64,000 nucleotides of DNA, from assembly GCF_042643165.1 (NCBI RefSeq), contig NZ_JBHRSH010000002.1, forward strand, positions 1,302,001-1,366,000. The letters are read 5' to 3'. This stretch comes from Hyphococcus aureus. GTDB lineage: Bacteria > Pseudomonadota > Alphaproteobacteria > Caulobacterales > Parvularculaceae. A program made the translations under genes and the position numbers. Positions 32,896-42,580 of the stretch are shown piece after piece (the stretch's first letter is position 1; each line of letters starts with the position of its first letter). Under the pieces are notes generated by a model. That model searched no databases, had not been told where the DNA came from, and saw nothing but the letters and a program-made list of their open reading frames with translations.

Positions 32896-34272
32896 ATGGG
32901 CCGCCTCATCGCCATCTCGAACCGGACCGCCGTTGATCCAAAAGCGCGGGCCGGCGGGCTTGCCGTCGCTGTCTGGGAATCACTGAAAGCCACTGGCGGG
33001 GTCTGGTTCGGCTGGAGCGGCGAGATCGCCGAGAGCGAACACCGGGTGCTTCACGCCCATCACGACGAAGGCGTGGAATTTCTCCTCACCGATCTGACGC
33101 GCGAAGAGCATGACGGCTATTATCTCAATTACGCCAACCGCGTGATCTGGCCGGTGTTTCATTACCGCATCGACCTCGCCTCCTTCGATCGCGACGCCTT
33201 CACCATATACGCCGCCGTCAATCAGCGCATTGCGCGCCAGATCGCGCCGCGTTTGCATCCCGACGATGTCGTCTGGGTCCATGATTATCATTTCATGCTG
33301 ATGGCCGACGCGCTGCGCCATACGGGCTGGGAAGGCCCGACCGGATTTTTCCTGCACATCCCATTTCCGGCGCCGGAAGTGTTTCGCGCGCTGCCTGAAC
33401 ATCACTGGATCGCGCGCGCGCTCTGCGCCTATGACGTGATCGGTTTTCAGGCTGAACGCGACCGTTATAATTTCGTGCAATATCTGATTGACGATTGCGG
33501 CGGCGAAGATCTTGGCGAGGGCCGCGTCAAAGCCTTCGATCAGACCATCACCGTCAAAGCCTATCCCATCGGCATCGACGCTGAAGGCTTTCGCGAAGCC
33601 AGCCGCAGCGCGAAAGCCGATGAGGCCGCGGAGCGCATTGGCCGTTTCCTCGGCGGCGAACGCGAGCTGGTGATCGGCGTTGATCGCATGGATTATTCAA
33701 AAGGCCTGCCCGAACGTTTCGAAGCGGTGGGGCGCCTGTTCGATAATTTCCCCGATATGCGCGGGCGCGTGTCGGTGACGCAGATCACCCCGCCGTCGCG
33801 CTCAAAAGTGGAAGAGTATCAGGAATTGCGCGTGGAGCTTGACGGCCTCGCGGGGCGCATCAATGGCGACTATGGCGATCTCGACTGGATTCCCTTGCGT
33901 TATCTCGCCCGCTCCTACAGCCGCGAGGAACTGGCCGGTCTCTTCCGCATCGCCCGCGTCGGCCTTGTGACGCCCTTGCGCGACGGCATGAACCTTGTCT
34001 GCAAGGAGTTTGTCATGGCGCAGGATGAGGATGACCCCGGGGTGCTGATCCTGTCGGAATTCGCCGGCGCGGCGGAACAGCTTCAGTCCGCGCTGATCGT
34101 CAATCCTCATGATACGGACAATGTCGCCGAGGCGATCCACACGGCGCTCACCATGCCGCTGGAAGAGCGCAAAAGCCGCTGGCGGCGCCTGCGTGACACC
34201 ACGGTGGAGCAGGATATCGGCTGGTGGCGCGAAAAGTTCCTGAGCGATCTTTCACCCGGTGGGCTGAATTGA
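32896..34272 (+). CDS. otsA: trehalose-6-phosphate synthase OtsA
   Basis: A 458-residue GT20 glycosyltransferase. It makes trehalose 6-phosphate from UDP-glucose and glucose 6-phosphate in the cytoplasm. Family motifs are VWVHDYHFMLMADALR (about 131-146), FFLHIPFPAPEVFRALP, GVDRMDYSKGLPERF (about 261-275) and LVTPLRDGMNLVCKEFVMAQ (about 357-376). The start at 32896 (MGRLIAISNRT) follows GGAAAG; ATG 32884 is less likely. First gene of a three-gene trehalose operon. Confidence 0.95.
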   Translation: MGRLIAISNRTAVDPKARAGGLAVAVWESLKATGGVWFGWSGEIAESEHRVLHAHHDEGVEFLLTDLTREEHDGYYLNYANRVIWPVFHYRIDLASFDRDAFTIYAAVNQRIARQIAPRLHPDDVVWVHDYHFMLMADALRHTGWEGPTGFFLHIPFPAPEVFRALPEHHWIARALCAYDVIGFQAERDRYNFVQYLIDDCGGEDLGEGRVKAFDQTITVKAYPIGIDAEGFREASRSAKADEAAERIGRFLGGERELVIGVDRMDYSKGLPERFEAVGRLFDNFPDMRGRVSVTQITPPSRSKVEEYQELRVELDGLAGRINGDYGDLDWIPLRYLARSYSREELAGLFRIARVGLVTPLRDGMNLVCKEFVMAQDEDDPGVLILSEFAGAAEQLQSALIVNPHDTDNVAEAIHTALTMPLEERKSRWRRLRDTTVEQDIGWWREKFLSDLSPGGLN

Positions 34273-34318
34273 ACGGCTGTTGGTCTTTTCCTTACATTTT
34301 AATGGTCTTTTACCGCGT

Positions 34319-35041
34319 ATGAATTTGCCTCCGCCGCCCCTGCCGCTTCCCGGCGCCGCGCTGTTTCTCGATTTTGACGGCACGCTGGCGCCGCTTCAGT
34401 CGAATCCCGACGCCGTTATTCTGCCTGAAGGCGGCGGCGAAACCTTGCGCGCGCTGGCGGCGAAGCTTGGCGGCGCCCTGGCGGTGTTGAGCGGACGCGA
34501 TATTCGCGATCTTTCCAAACGCATTCCGGACAATCTCTGGCGCGCCGGCGGTCACGGGCTTGAAGTCTGCGCCCCCGGCGACGCACCCGAAGACGAACCC
34601 AATGCGGCGCCCCCTGCGCTTGTGGACGCGCTCTCCCTCCTCGCCGCAGGCGTTGAGGGCGCGCGTCTGGAGCCGAAAGGCGAAGTCCTAGCGCTGCATT
34701 ACCGCGCCGCGCCCGACGCCGGCGCCGTGTTGCAAAACGCCATGGAAAAAATCATCGCCGGGATTGACGGCTATATCCTGCAACCGGGCAAGATGGTGCT
34801 TGAAGCAAAACCCGTTCACGCCAACAAGGGACTGACCTTGATGCGCTTTCTTGAAAGACAACCCTTCGCCGGTCTGTCGCCGGTGATGGTGGGCGATGAT
34901 GCAACCGATGAAGACGCCATGGCGGAAGCCAAAGCGGCGGGCGGCTATGGCGTCAAAATCGGCACGGGCGACACCCACGCCGCCTATGGGCTGGCGAGCC
35001 CGGCGGATGTGTGGCGATGGCTGGAGGCGGCGGCGCAATGA
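34319..35041 (+). CDS. otsB: trehalose-6-phosphate phosphatase OtsB
   Basis: A 240-residue HAD-superfamily phosphatase that converts trehalose 6-phosphate to trehalose. ALFLDFDGTLAPLQ (about 13-26) supplies the nucleophilic and acid Asp, VLSGRDIRDL the second motif and MVGDDATDEDAM (about 196-207) the metal-binding Asp cluster. Start at ATG 34319; a TTG at 34280 is in frame but poor. Its stop overlaps the GH15 start (ATGA at 35038). It works directly after OtsA, and together they make the compatible solute and stress protectant trehalose. Confidence 0.95.
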   Translation: MNLPPPPLPLPGAALFLDFDGTLAPLQSNPDAVILPEGGGETLRALAAKLGGALAVLSGRDIRDLSKRIPDNLWRAGGHGLEVCAPGDAPEDEPNAAPPALVDALSLLAAGVEGARLEPKGEVLALHYRAAPDAGAVLQNAMEKIIAGIDGYILQPGKMVLEAKPVHANKGLTLMRFLERQPFAGLSPVMVGDDATDEDAMAEAKAAGGYGVKIGTGDTHAAYGLASPADVWRWLEAAAQ

Positions 35042-36831
35042 CGGAACAGACGAAAACCGGAAAACCGAATCTCGATCTCGGCATTATCGGCAACGGCACC
35101 ATCGCGGCGCTGATCGACAGCGACGCCAGCGTCGTCTGGATGTGCCTGCCGCGCTTTGACGGCGAGCCGGTATTCAACACACTGGTGGGCGGCGGCGGCG
35201 CCTTCGAGGTCAAGCTCGCGGGCCAGAGCAAGACGCGCCAGCGCTATATCAAAAACACCGCCGTGATCGAAACCATTCTCGAAGCCGATGACGGCTCGGC
35301 GATCGCCATCACCGATTTCGCGCCGCGCTTTTTCGACAAGGGCCGCACCTTCCGACCCGCCTCCATCGTCCGGCGCATCCGCCCGATCGCCGGCATGCCG
35401 AAAATCTCCATCTCCCTGCATGCGCAATCCAATCGCGGCGCCATGGATATTTCACCGGTGCGCGGCGTCTCCCATATCCGCTACAAGAACGATCATGCGG
35501 GTTTTCGCGTCACTACCGACGCGCCCGTCTCCTATATTATCGCCGAACGCGAATTCGTGCTCGACCGCGAAATCAATTTTATTCTTGGCCCGGACGAATC
35601 CCTGTCCGATAATCCCGCGGTGATCGCCGCCGAATGGGAAAAGCGCACCGCCGAAGGCTGGCGCGCATGGTCGCGACGGCTTGCCGCCCCCCCGGTCTGG
35701 CAGGAAGCGGTCATCCGCGCCGCGATTACGCTGAAGCTGTGCGTCTATGAAGAAACCGGCGGCATCGTTGCAGCGCTGACCACGTCGATCCCCGAACATG
35801 GCGGCTCGGAGCGTAATTGGGATTACCGCTTTTGCTGGCTGCGCGACGCCTATTTCACGGTGAATGCGCTCAATCGCCTGTCGGCTGTGGGCACGCTCGA
35901 ACATTACCTCGCTTATTTGCGCAATGCCGTGGCGCATACCAAGGGCGGCCATATTCAACCGGTCTACGGCATCTCACTTGAGGAAGATCTGAAAGAAGAG
36001 ATCGCGGCGGACCTCAAAGGCTATCGCACGATGGGCCCTGTGCGCTTTGGCAATCAAGCGGCCGAGCACATCCAGCATGATGTTTATGGTCATGTTGTGC
36101 TCGGCGCGAGCCAGGCGTTTTTCGACGAACGGCTGTTCGCGCAAGCGGGCGAATTGGAATTCGAACAGTTCGAGCTGGTGGGCGAGCGCGCCTATTCGGT
36201 CTACAACACGCCCGACGCCGGCATCTGGGAGTATCGCGGCCGCGCCGATGTGCACACATCTTCGGCGATCATGTGCTGGGCGGCCTGCGACCGGCTTTCA
36301 AAAATCGCTGATCACCTCGGCCGTGATGACCGCGCCGCCTATTGGCGCGGACGCGCCGACGCCATGCACGCCGTCATTCTAAAAGAAGCTTGGAACGAAG
36401 AACGCGGCGCCTTCACCGGCGCCTTTGGCGGCGAAGATCTCGACGCCTCGGTGCTTTTGATGGCGGAGATCGGCTTCATCGACCCGGCGGACCCGCGCTA
36501 TGTGGCTACTGTTGAGCGCATCGACGATGAGCTGCGCGAGGGCTATCACGTCTATCGCTATCGCGCCGAAGACGATTTCGGCAAGCCGCAAACCGCGTTC
36601 ACGGCCTGCACCTTCTGGCATATTGACGCCCTCGCCCGCATTGGCCGCAAGGATGAAGCGCGCGCCATGTTCGAAGATGTGCTCGCCCATCGCAATCATC
36701 TCGGCATTCTTTCCGAAGACATAGACGTCGCCAAAGGCGAGCTTTGGGGCAATTTCCCGCAGACCTATTCCATGGCGGGCATCATCAACGCCGCCGCGCG
36801 CCTGTCCCCGCGCTGGGAAGACGTGGTTTAA
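35038..36831 (+). CDS. GH15-family glycoside hydrolase (trehalase/glucoamylase-like)
   Basis: A 597-residue protein without a signal. The N-terminal beta-sandwich (about 1-215: LDLGIIGNGTIAALID, WMCLPRFDGEPVF) precedes the (alpha/alpha)6 catalytic barrel, with ERNWDYRFCWLRDAYFT, PVYGISLEEDLKEEIA (a likely catalytic Glu), GIWEYRGRADVHTSSAIMCW, TAFTACTFWHIDAL and GNFPQTYSMAGIINAA. GH15 enzymes split alpha-glucosides. The link to otsA and otsB by ATGA suggests trehalose or trehalose-6-phosphate turnover. Which sugar is used cannot be told from sequence. It shares its stop (TTAA) with the opposite NTF2-like gene. Confidence 0.88.
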   Translation: MTEQTKTGKPNLDLGIIGNGTIAALIDSDASVVWMCLPRFDGEPVFNTLVGGGGAFEVKLAGQSKTRQRYIKNTAVIETILEADDGSAIAITDFAPRFFDKGRTFRPASIVRRIRPIAGMPKISISLHAQSNRGAMDISPVRGVSHIRYKNDHAGFRVTTDAPVSYIIAEREFVLDREINFILGPDESLSDNPAVIAAEWEKRTAEGWRAWSRRLAAPPVWQEAVIRAAITLKLCVYEETGGIVAALTTSIPEHGGSERNWDYRFCWLRDAYFTVNALNRLSAVGTLEHYLAYLRNAVAHTKGGHIQPVYGISLEEDLKEEIAADLKGYRTMGPVRFGNQAAEHIQHDVYGHVVLGASQAFFDERLFAQAGELEFEQFELVGERAYSVYNTPDAGIWEYRGRADVHTSSAIMCWAACDRLSKIADHLGRDDRAAYWRGRADAMHAVILKEAWNEERGAFTGAFGGEDLDASVLLMAEIGFIDPADPRYVATVERIDDELREGYHVYRYRAEDDFGKPQTAFTACTFWHIDALARIGRKDEARAMFEDVLAHRNHLGILSEDIDVAKGELWGNFPQTYSMAGIINAAARLSPRWEDVV

Positions 36832-37229
36832 CCCTCGCCGCTCTGGCTCCAGAAGTCTTCGACATGATCGAGGTCCCAGACCCATTCGCGCGCCTCGGTC
36901 AGCTTGCCGCCACCAAAAACGAGCATCAGGCAGGTCGGATTTTCGAGCTGTTTGGCGCCCCGCTGCGCGCGGCCGATGAAGTGAAGAAAGGCGCAGGTCT
37001 CATCCCCGACGAGCGCGACGCGCTCTGAGTGAAACGTCCCGCCGGTCATCTCCATCACTTTAAACAGGAACGCAAAGATCGCTTCACGTCCCCGATGATC
37101 GCCCGCCAGCGCGCCACGCTTGCCCGGAAATCGCCACACCGCATCCTCCGCAATCATCGCGGAGGCTGTCGCTGCGTCGCGGCGCGCGAACGCATCGAAC
37201 AGCTTTTCGGTGAGCGCCGCGGCGTTCAT
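36828..37229 (-). CDS. NTF2/SnoaL-like protein
   Basis: A 133-residue cytoplasmic protein. The helix LTEKLFDAFARRDAATASAM is followed by IAEDAVWRFPGKRG, DHRGREAIFAFLF, FHSERVALVGDETCAFLHF and a final CLMLVFGGGKLTEAREWVWDLDHVEDFW, the usual SnoaL arrangement. Enzymatic residues cannot be assigned. It converges on the GH15 gene, sharing the palindromic stop TTAA (36828-36831). Confidence 0.8.
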   Translation of the reverse strand: MNAAALTEKLFDAFARRDAATASAMIAEDAVWRFPGKRGALAGDHRGREAIFAFLFKVMEMTGGTFHSERVALVGDETCAFLHFIGRAQRGAKQLENPTCLMLVFGGGKLTEAREWVWDLDHVEDFWSQSGEG

Positions 37230-37240
37230 GTTGCCGCCGG

Positions 37241-37759
37241 TCAGCCCGGCTTTTTCATGGTGACGACCTGTATGGAGGTTTTCTCACCGGCGTCCATCAG
37301 GATGTAATTCGTCATACGCCCGTCTTTTTCAAAGCCGAGGCGGCTCATCTGCGGCGTCGGATTATCCGCGGCGATTTCGCTCCATCCGGCGGCGGTCATG
37401 TCACGCTGGGCTTGCTCCGCGAGATCCGCGACGCTTTCATCGCTCATCGCCTGAACCATAAATCCATCTTGCTGACCCGGCACGGCGCTCGTCGAAATGA
37501 TGGACCAGCCGCCATCCATCGGCACATCCGAGGGGAAACCATCCGGCAGATCGAGATTGCTGCCGACCGTCGCGCCAAGACCGTTGTTAATGCGCACGCT
37601 CGCAACATCGCCGTTGTCGTCAAGCTCCACATCGGCGTCTACGCCATGCTTGGCGGCTTCCGCCTCCATTTTTTTCTCACGAGCTTCCTCGCTCCCGCCG
37701 CCACAGGCGGTCAGCAGCATCGCAGCGCTTAAAACACTCAGAACAATCGTCGTTTTCAT
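37241..37759 (-). CDS. small lipoprotein, unknown
   Basis: A 172-residue protein with start ATG 37759 behind GGGGGAAG; an upstream in-frame start is rejected. The lipobox is LLTAC (Cys near residue 19) followed by a Gly/Ser/Glu linker. The mature part has a first half with DLPDGFPSDVPMDGGWSII and a second half with AQRDMTAAGWSEIAADN and MTNYILMDAGEKTSIQVVTMK, giving a mixed alpha/beta fold. No Cys remains in the mature domain. It is probably transcribed with the NTF2-like gene downstream. Confidence 0.7.
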   Translation of the reverse strand: MKTTIVLSVLSAAMLLTACGGGSEEAREKKMEAEAAKHGVDADVELDDNGDVASVRINNGLGATVGSNLDLPDGFPSDVPMDGGWSIISTSAVPGQQDGFMVQAMSDESVADLAEQAQRDMTAAGWSEIAADNPTPQMSRLGFEKDGRMTNYILMDAGEKTSIQVVTMKKPG

Positions 37760-37882
37760 CAGGCTTCCCCCTTCATTGACCCGCATAAATAGCGGGGATT
37801 TTCACGTTGAAACCGTAACGGCGCCCGTCCGGGGTGGCAATCTTCGGTTGCGGCGCCCGACATCAGGCCCTATCTCCCGCCC

Positions 37883-38293
37883 ATGGCCAGTTTTGACGAC
37901 ATATCAGGCGATTTCGCCTTTCTCGATGAGTGGGACGATCGCTACAAATATCTGATCGATCTCGGCCGCAATCTGGAGCCCTATCCGGAGGCGGTGCGCG
38001 ACGAAGCCCACAAGGTGCGCGGATGCGCCAGCCAGGTCTGGCTTGATGCGCAACGCGACGGCGACGCGATTGTCCTGAAAGGCGACAGCGACGCGCATAT
38101 CGTCAAGGGACTCGTGGCGCTGTTGATCGCGCTTTACTCGGGAAAATCCGCGCAGGAAATTCTCGCCACCGACCCCGAAGCCGCGCTGGCGCCGTTTGAT
38201 CTTAAAGATCACCTGACGCCGCAGCGCTCCAACGGTCTCCACTCCATGATCAAGCGCATTCGCGCCATCGCTGAGCAGGACAAACCGGTCTAG
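37883..38293 (+). CDS. sufE: SufE-family sulfur-transfer protein
   Basis: A 136-residue cytoplasmic protein that takes persulfide sulfur from cysteine desulfurase SufS and passes it to the Suf scaffold for Fe-S cluster assembly. The active Cys is in KVRGCASQVW (about residue 48). The rest follows the SufE pattern (FLDEWDDRYKYLIDLGRNL, GDSDAHIVKGLVALLIALYSGKS). No suf operon is adjacent. It shares its stop CTAG with the opposite gene. Confidence 0.9.
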   Translation: MASFDDISGDFAFLDEWDDRYKYLIDLGRNLEPYPEAVRDEAHKVRGCASQVWLDAQRDGDAIVLKGDSDAHIVKGLVALLIALYSGKSAQEILATDPEAALAPFDLKDHLTPQRSNGLHSMIKRIRAIAEQDKPV

Positions 38294-38688
38294 GCGGAAT
38301 AGCCGATCCGTTTTTGTTCAAGCGCGCCGCGCCGGAACAATCCGTCTGACTCGGCCTTGCGAATGCGATCACGCAACAACCGCTCCATATAGACAAGCTG
38401 GACTTCGTGGATCGGACTGTCGCGGCTGTCCTCGATATTGATGCAGGCGTGCGAAATCGTGGAGCGGTCGCGATTGAATTCGGTGGCGACCTCGCCCAGC
38501 GACAACTGCCCGACGACATGCGCGAGATACATCGCCGTCTGCCGCGCGCGGGCGAGCGCGGCGCCGCGCCTTTCCGCACTCATCAGCGCCGCATGGGGCA
38601 AACCATAGGCCTCGCACACGACCTCCTTCGCCATGCGCGCAACAAGCCGGGCAGCACGCTGAGAAAAACGATCCGATCTTTTCGGCAT
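38290..38688 (-). CDS. DnaA-domain-IV-only DNA-binding protein
   Basis: A 132-residue protein with start ATG 38688 behind GGGAGGA. It lacks the AAA+ ATPase of DnaA but has the DnaA C-terminal helix-turn-helix: ARARQTAMYLAHVVGQLSLGEVATEF and NRDRSTISHACINIED. In DnaA the binding loop reads Arg-Asp-His-Thr-Thr; here it is Arg-Asp-Arg-Ser-Thr, so the main box contacts are partly changed. Such stand-alone proteins occur in alphaproteobacteria; they may compete with DnaA or bind related sites. It shares its stop CTAG with sufE. Confidence 0.8.
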   Translation of the reverse strand: MPKRSDRFSQRAARLVARMAKEVVCEAYGLPHAALMSAERRGAALARARQTAMYLAHVVGQLSLGEVATEFNRDRSTISHACINIEDSRDSPIHEVQLVYMERLLRDRIRKAESDGLFRRGALEQKRIGYSA

Positions 38689-38830
38689 ACATCCTCCCAT
38701 AACTGGTCCCTGCGCAAGAAACGGGCCCATTTCGGGAAAGAATAAGACACGCAGAAACAGTGGGGATGCGCGCCGCGCGCATTAGGACGCGCGCGTTCAA
38801 CCGGAAAGCTTTTTGCGGCCGCGAAACTCT

Positions 38831-40558
38831 TTAGGCGAGGAACGACAGGACCAGGACGAGCGCCAGTAAAACCGCGGTCCACAGCGCCATGAAACCGATT
38901 GGCCATGACCGCGCCATCTGTCCTTCCGGTCCGTGCACGGCGTAAATCCGCGCCATCAACGCTTGTATGCGGCCCGAGAAAATCCCCCATAGGGCGATCC
39001 ATGTTGCGCGCGACGCACCAGTCGCCCAGCCGAGCAATTGCCGTCCCGGCACGCGCCATAACCAATCCGTATCAAGATTGGTCGACGGCACTTCCGCCGG
39101 GTACCATTTCAGGAGAATGAGGACAGCAAAGGCGAGCACCGCCCACAGGAGAAGTTGCAGCTGCTCCACAAGATGATAGGCGGTGTAGGGATGATAATCC
39201 GCGATCGCCGCCTGATCGGGCATCAACGCATAGAGCGGCTCCGGATAGACGCCAAGACCGATGCACAGGGCCGCCGCCGCTCCCATGGCGATCATCATGC
39301 CGAGCGGCGCATCCTTGGGCCGCTTGCCTGAATCATGGGCGAAGAAAGTGAAATAAGGGATCTTGATGCCTGCATGTTCGAGAACGCCGGCGGAGGCGAA
39401 CAGGAGCGTCAGCCAGATCCAGAACATGTGCCCCTCGCCCGCCGCATCGATGATGAGGCCCTTGGTGACGAAACCGAGCGTGCCGGGGAAAGCGGAAATC
39501 GACAAGGCGCCGACAATGCAGAGCCCCATGGTGACGGGCATGGTCTTGTAAAGCCCGCCAAGCTCCGTCGCTTTCGACGTGCCGGTCCGGTACATGGCGG
39601 CGCCCAGCGCCATGAACAACAATCCCTCGAAAATGATATTGCCGAAGGCGTAGCCGGCGGCGCCGTTGATCGCGCCAAAGCCGATGGCGACCACCATGAA
39701 GCCCACCTGGTTGTTGATGGAATAGGTCAGAACTTTGCGGAGGTCGTTTTCAATGAGGGCGAAGAAGATCGGGAAGATCGTCATCACCGCGCCGATATAG
39801 ACAAGCTCAATCGTGCCCGGGAACGCCCGCGCCAGCGAATAGACCGCAAGCTTTGTGGTGAAGATCGACAGGATGATCGCGCCGGTGATGGTTGATTTCG
39901 GATAGGCGTCCTGCACCCAGTTGTGCAGCAGCGGAAAGGCCGACTTGATCCCGAAGGCGAGGAACATGACGAGTGCGGAGAATTTCACCAGACCGTTTTC
40001 ATCGCGCAGCCCGATAAAGTCGAAGTCGAGCGAGCCCGTCTCGCGATAGGTCAGGACGATGCCGCCCAGCAGAAGAACCCCGGAGAGGATCTGGATCGCC
40101 AGATAGCGCATGCCGGCGAGATAGGTGACCCGCGTGCCCGGCGCCCAGACGAGGAAGACGGAAGTGATCGCCGCCATCTCCCACCAGAAGAAAAGCGTGA
40201 TGAGATCGCCGGCGAGCACGCCGCCCAGCGCCGCCGCCGGATAGGCAAGCGTTGCGTAATTTTGCGCGCGGTCGCGCTGGCCCCATGCGTAAATGATGTT
40301 GAGCGCTATGGCGATGTGAAACACCACCGCGAAAATCCGTGACAACGGGTCGACGCGCACGGTCGTCAACGTCTCGCCAAAGACGGAAAGCGCGCCATAT
40401 TCGCCAAGGCCGAGCATGGAAAGCTTGACCGCAGAGAACGCCGTAACGAGCAGCATCCACACGCCCGCGAGATGACGCGGCAGCGCCAGCAACACAAACG
40501 CGCCGACGGTCAGAATGACCGCGGGGTTCGCCAGCAAAGCCTGAAAGAGCGCTGTCAT
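38831..40558 (-). CDS. Mrp/NuoL-type antiporter large subunit (third copy, MrpD family)
   Basis: A 575-residue polytopic protein, last gene of the Mrp-type operon. The proton-channel signature is present: DLITLFFWWEMAAITSVFLVW (Glu), FGIKSAFPLLHNWVQDAYPKS (Lys and Asp) and LRKVLTYSINNQVGFMVVA. About 14 helices are seen, plus a longer C-terminal helical extension (from about 470). It begins one base after the preceding small gene stops. It resembles the MrpD-family subunits at 41060 and 42580. Three such subunits in one operon is more than the usual two of Mrp. Confidence 0.85.
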   Translation of the reverse strand: MTALFQALLANPAVILTVGAFVLLALPRHLAGVWMLLVTAFSAVKLSMLGLGEYGALSVFGETLTTVRVDPLSRIFAVVFHIAIALNIIYAWGQRDRAQNYATLAYPAAALGGVLAGDLITLFFWWEMAAITSVFLVWAPGTRVTYLAGMRYLAIQILSGVLLLGGIVLTYRETGSLDFDFIGLRDENGLVKFSALVMFLAFGIKSAFPLLHNWVQDAYPKSTITGAIILSIFTTKLAVYSLARAFPGTIELVYIGAVMTIFPIFFALIENDLRKVLTYSINNQVGFMVVAIGFGAINGAAGYAFGNIIFEGLLFMALGAAMYRTGTSKATELGGLYKTMPVTMGLCIVGALSISAFPGTLGFVTKGLIIDAAGEGHMFWIWLTLLFASAGVLEHAGIKIPYFTFFAHDSGKRPKDAPLGMMIAMGAAAALCIGLGVYPEPLYALMPDQAAIADYHPYTAYHLVEQLQLLLWAVLAFAVLILLKWYPAEVPSTNLDTDWLWRVPGRQLLGWATGASRATWIALWGIFSGRIQALMARIYAVHGPEGQMARSWPIGFMALWTAVLLALVLVLSFLA

Positions 40559-40834
40559 CTATTCGCGCTCCTCATAATAGTTTTCCTTGCGGCCGACGAG
40601 CTTGCGCAGATGTTGTCCCGCAAGGACGATGAACATGAAAGCGGCGAAGCCCCAGACGGCGAAGAAAACGCCCCAGCCCTCAACTTCGAAATGCGGGTGA
40701 TCCTTTTGCCAGGCGGGCACGAACCCTGCGACAGCGGCGGCGATGGAGGCGACAATCAGGAAGCCAAGAAATGCGTTGCGGAACGCTTTCTTGTCGGCCC
40801 ATCCGGGTTGGGAGTCGTGATGATGATCAGACAT
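40559..40834 (-). CDS. small membrane subunit of the Mrp-type operon (two helices)
   Basis: A 91-residue protein. The N-terminus is His-rich (MSDHHHDSQPGW); two hydrophobic helices follow (about 20-41 and 53-74) with a charged tail (LRKLVGRKENYYEERE). It overlaps the upstream small gene by eight bases and is followed directly by the large subunit. It does not match canonical MrpA-G and is probably an accessory subunit of this variant complex. Confidence 0.7.
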   Translation of the reverse strand: MSDHHHDSQPGWADKKAFRNAFLGFLIVASIAAAVAGFVPAWQKDHPHFEVEGWGVFFAVWGFAAFMFIVLAGQHLRKLVGRKENYYEERE

Positions 40835-41059
40835 CCGAAGCTCCTTTTGATCTCAAGAAGGCAAAATAAAACAAGCAAATCGCCGCGCCATAAAATACCG
40901 CGAACCCGATAAAGATGGCGCCGCCAATCATGAGCGCTCTCATTTTGTCATCAAAACCGAGCGCCATAACGCCAACGAGAATCGCCACGGCAAGAGTCAC
41001 CATCTGGATGATGAACCCGCCAAACATACTCTTCAGTTCCCAACCTTTTGGCGCCGTCA

Positions 41060-41060
<1 letters not shown>
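40827..41060 (-). CDS. small membrane subunit of the Mrp-type operon (two helices)
   Basis: A 77-residue protein with two long hydrophobic helices (about 15-38 and 45-68) and a basic end. The start at 41060 overlaps the preceding stop (TGATG). A longer in-frame version from 41192 would lie inside the upstream gene and is rejected. No known subunit matches; it is likely an accessory membrane subunit of the antiporter complex. Confidence 0.7.
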
Positions 41061-42579
<1,519 letters not shown>

Positions 42580-42580
<1 letters not shown>

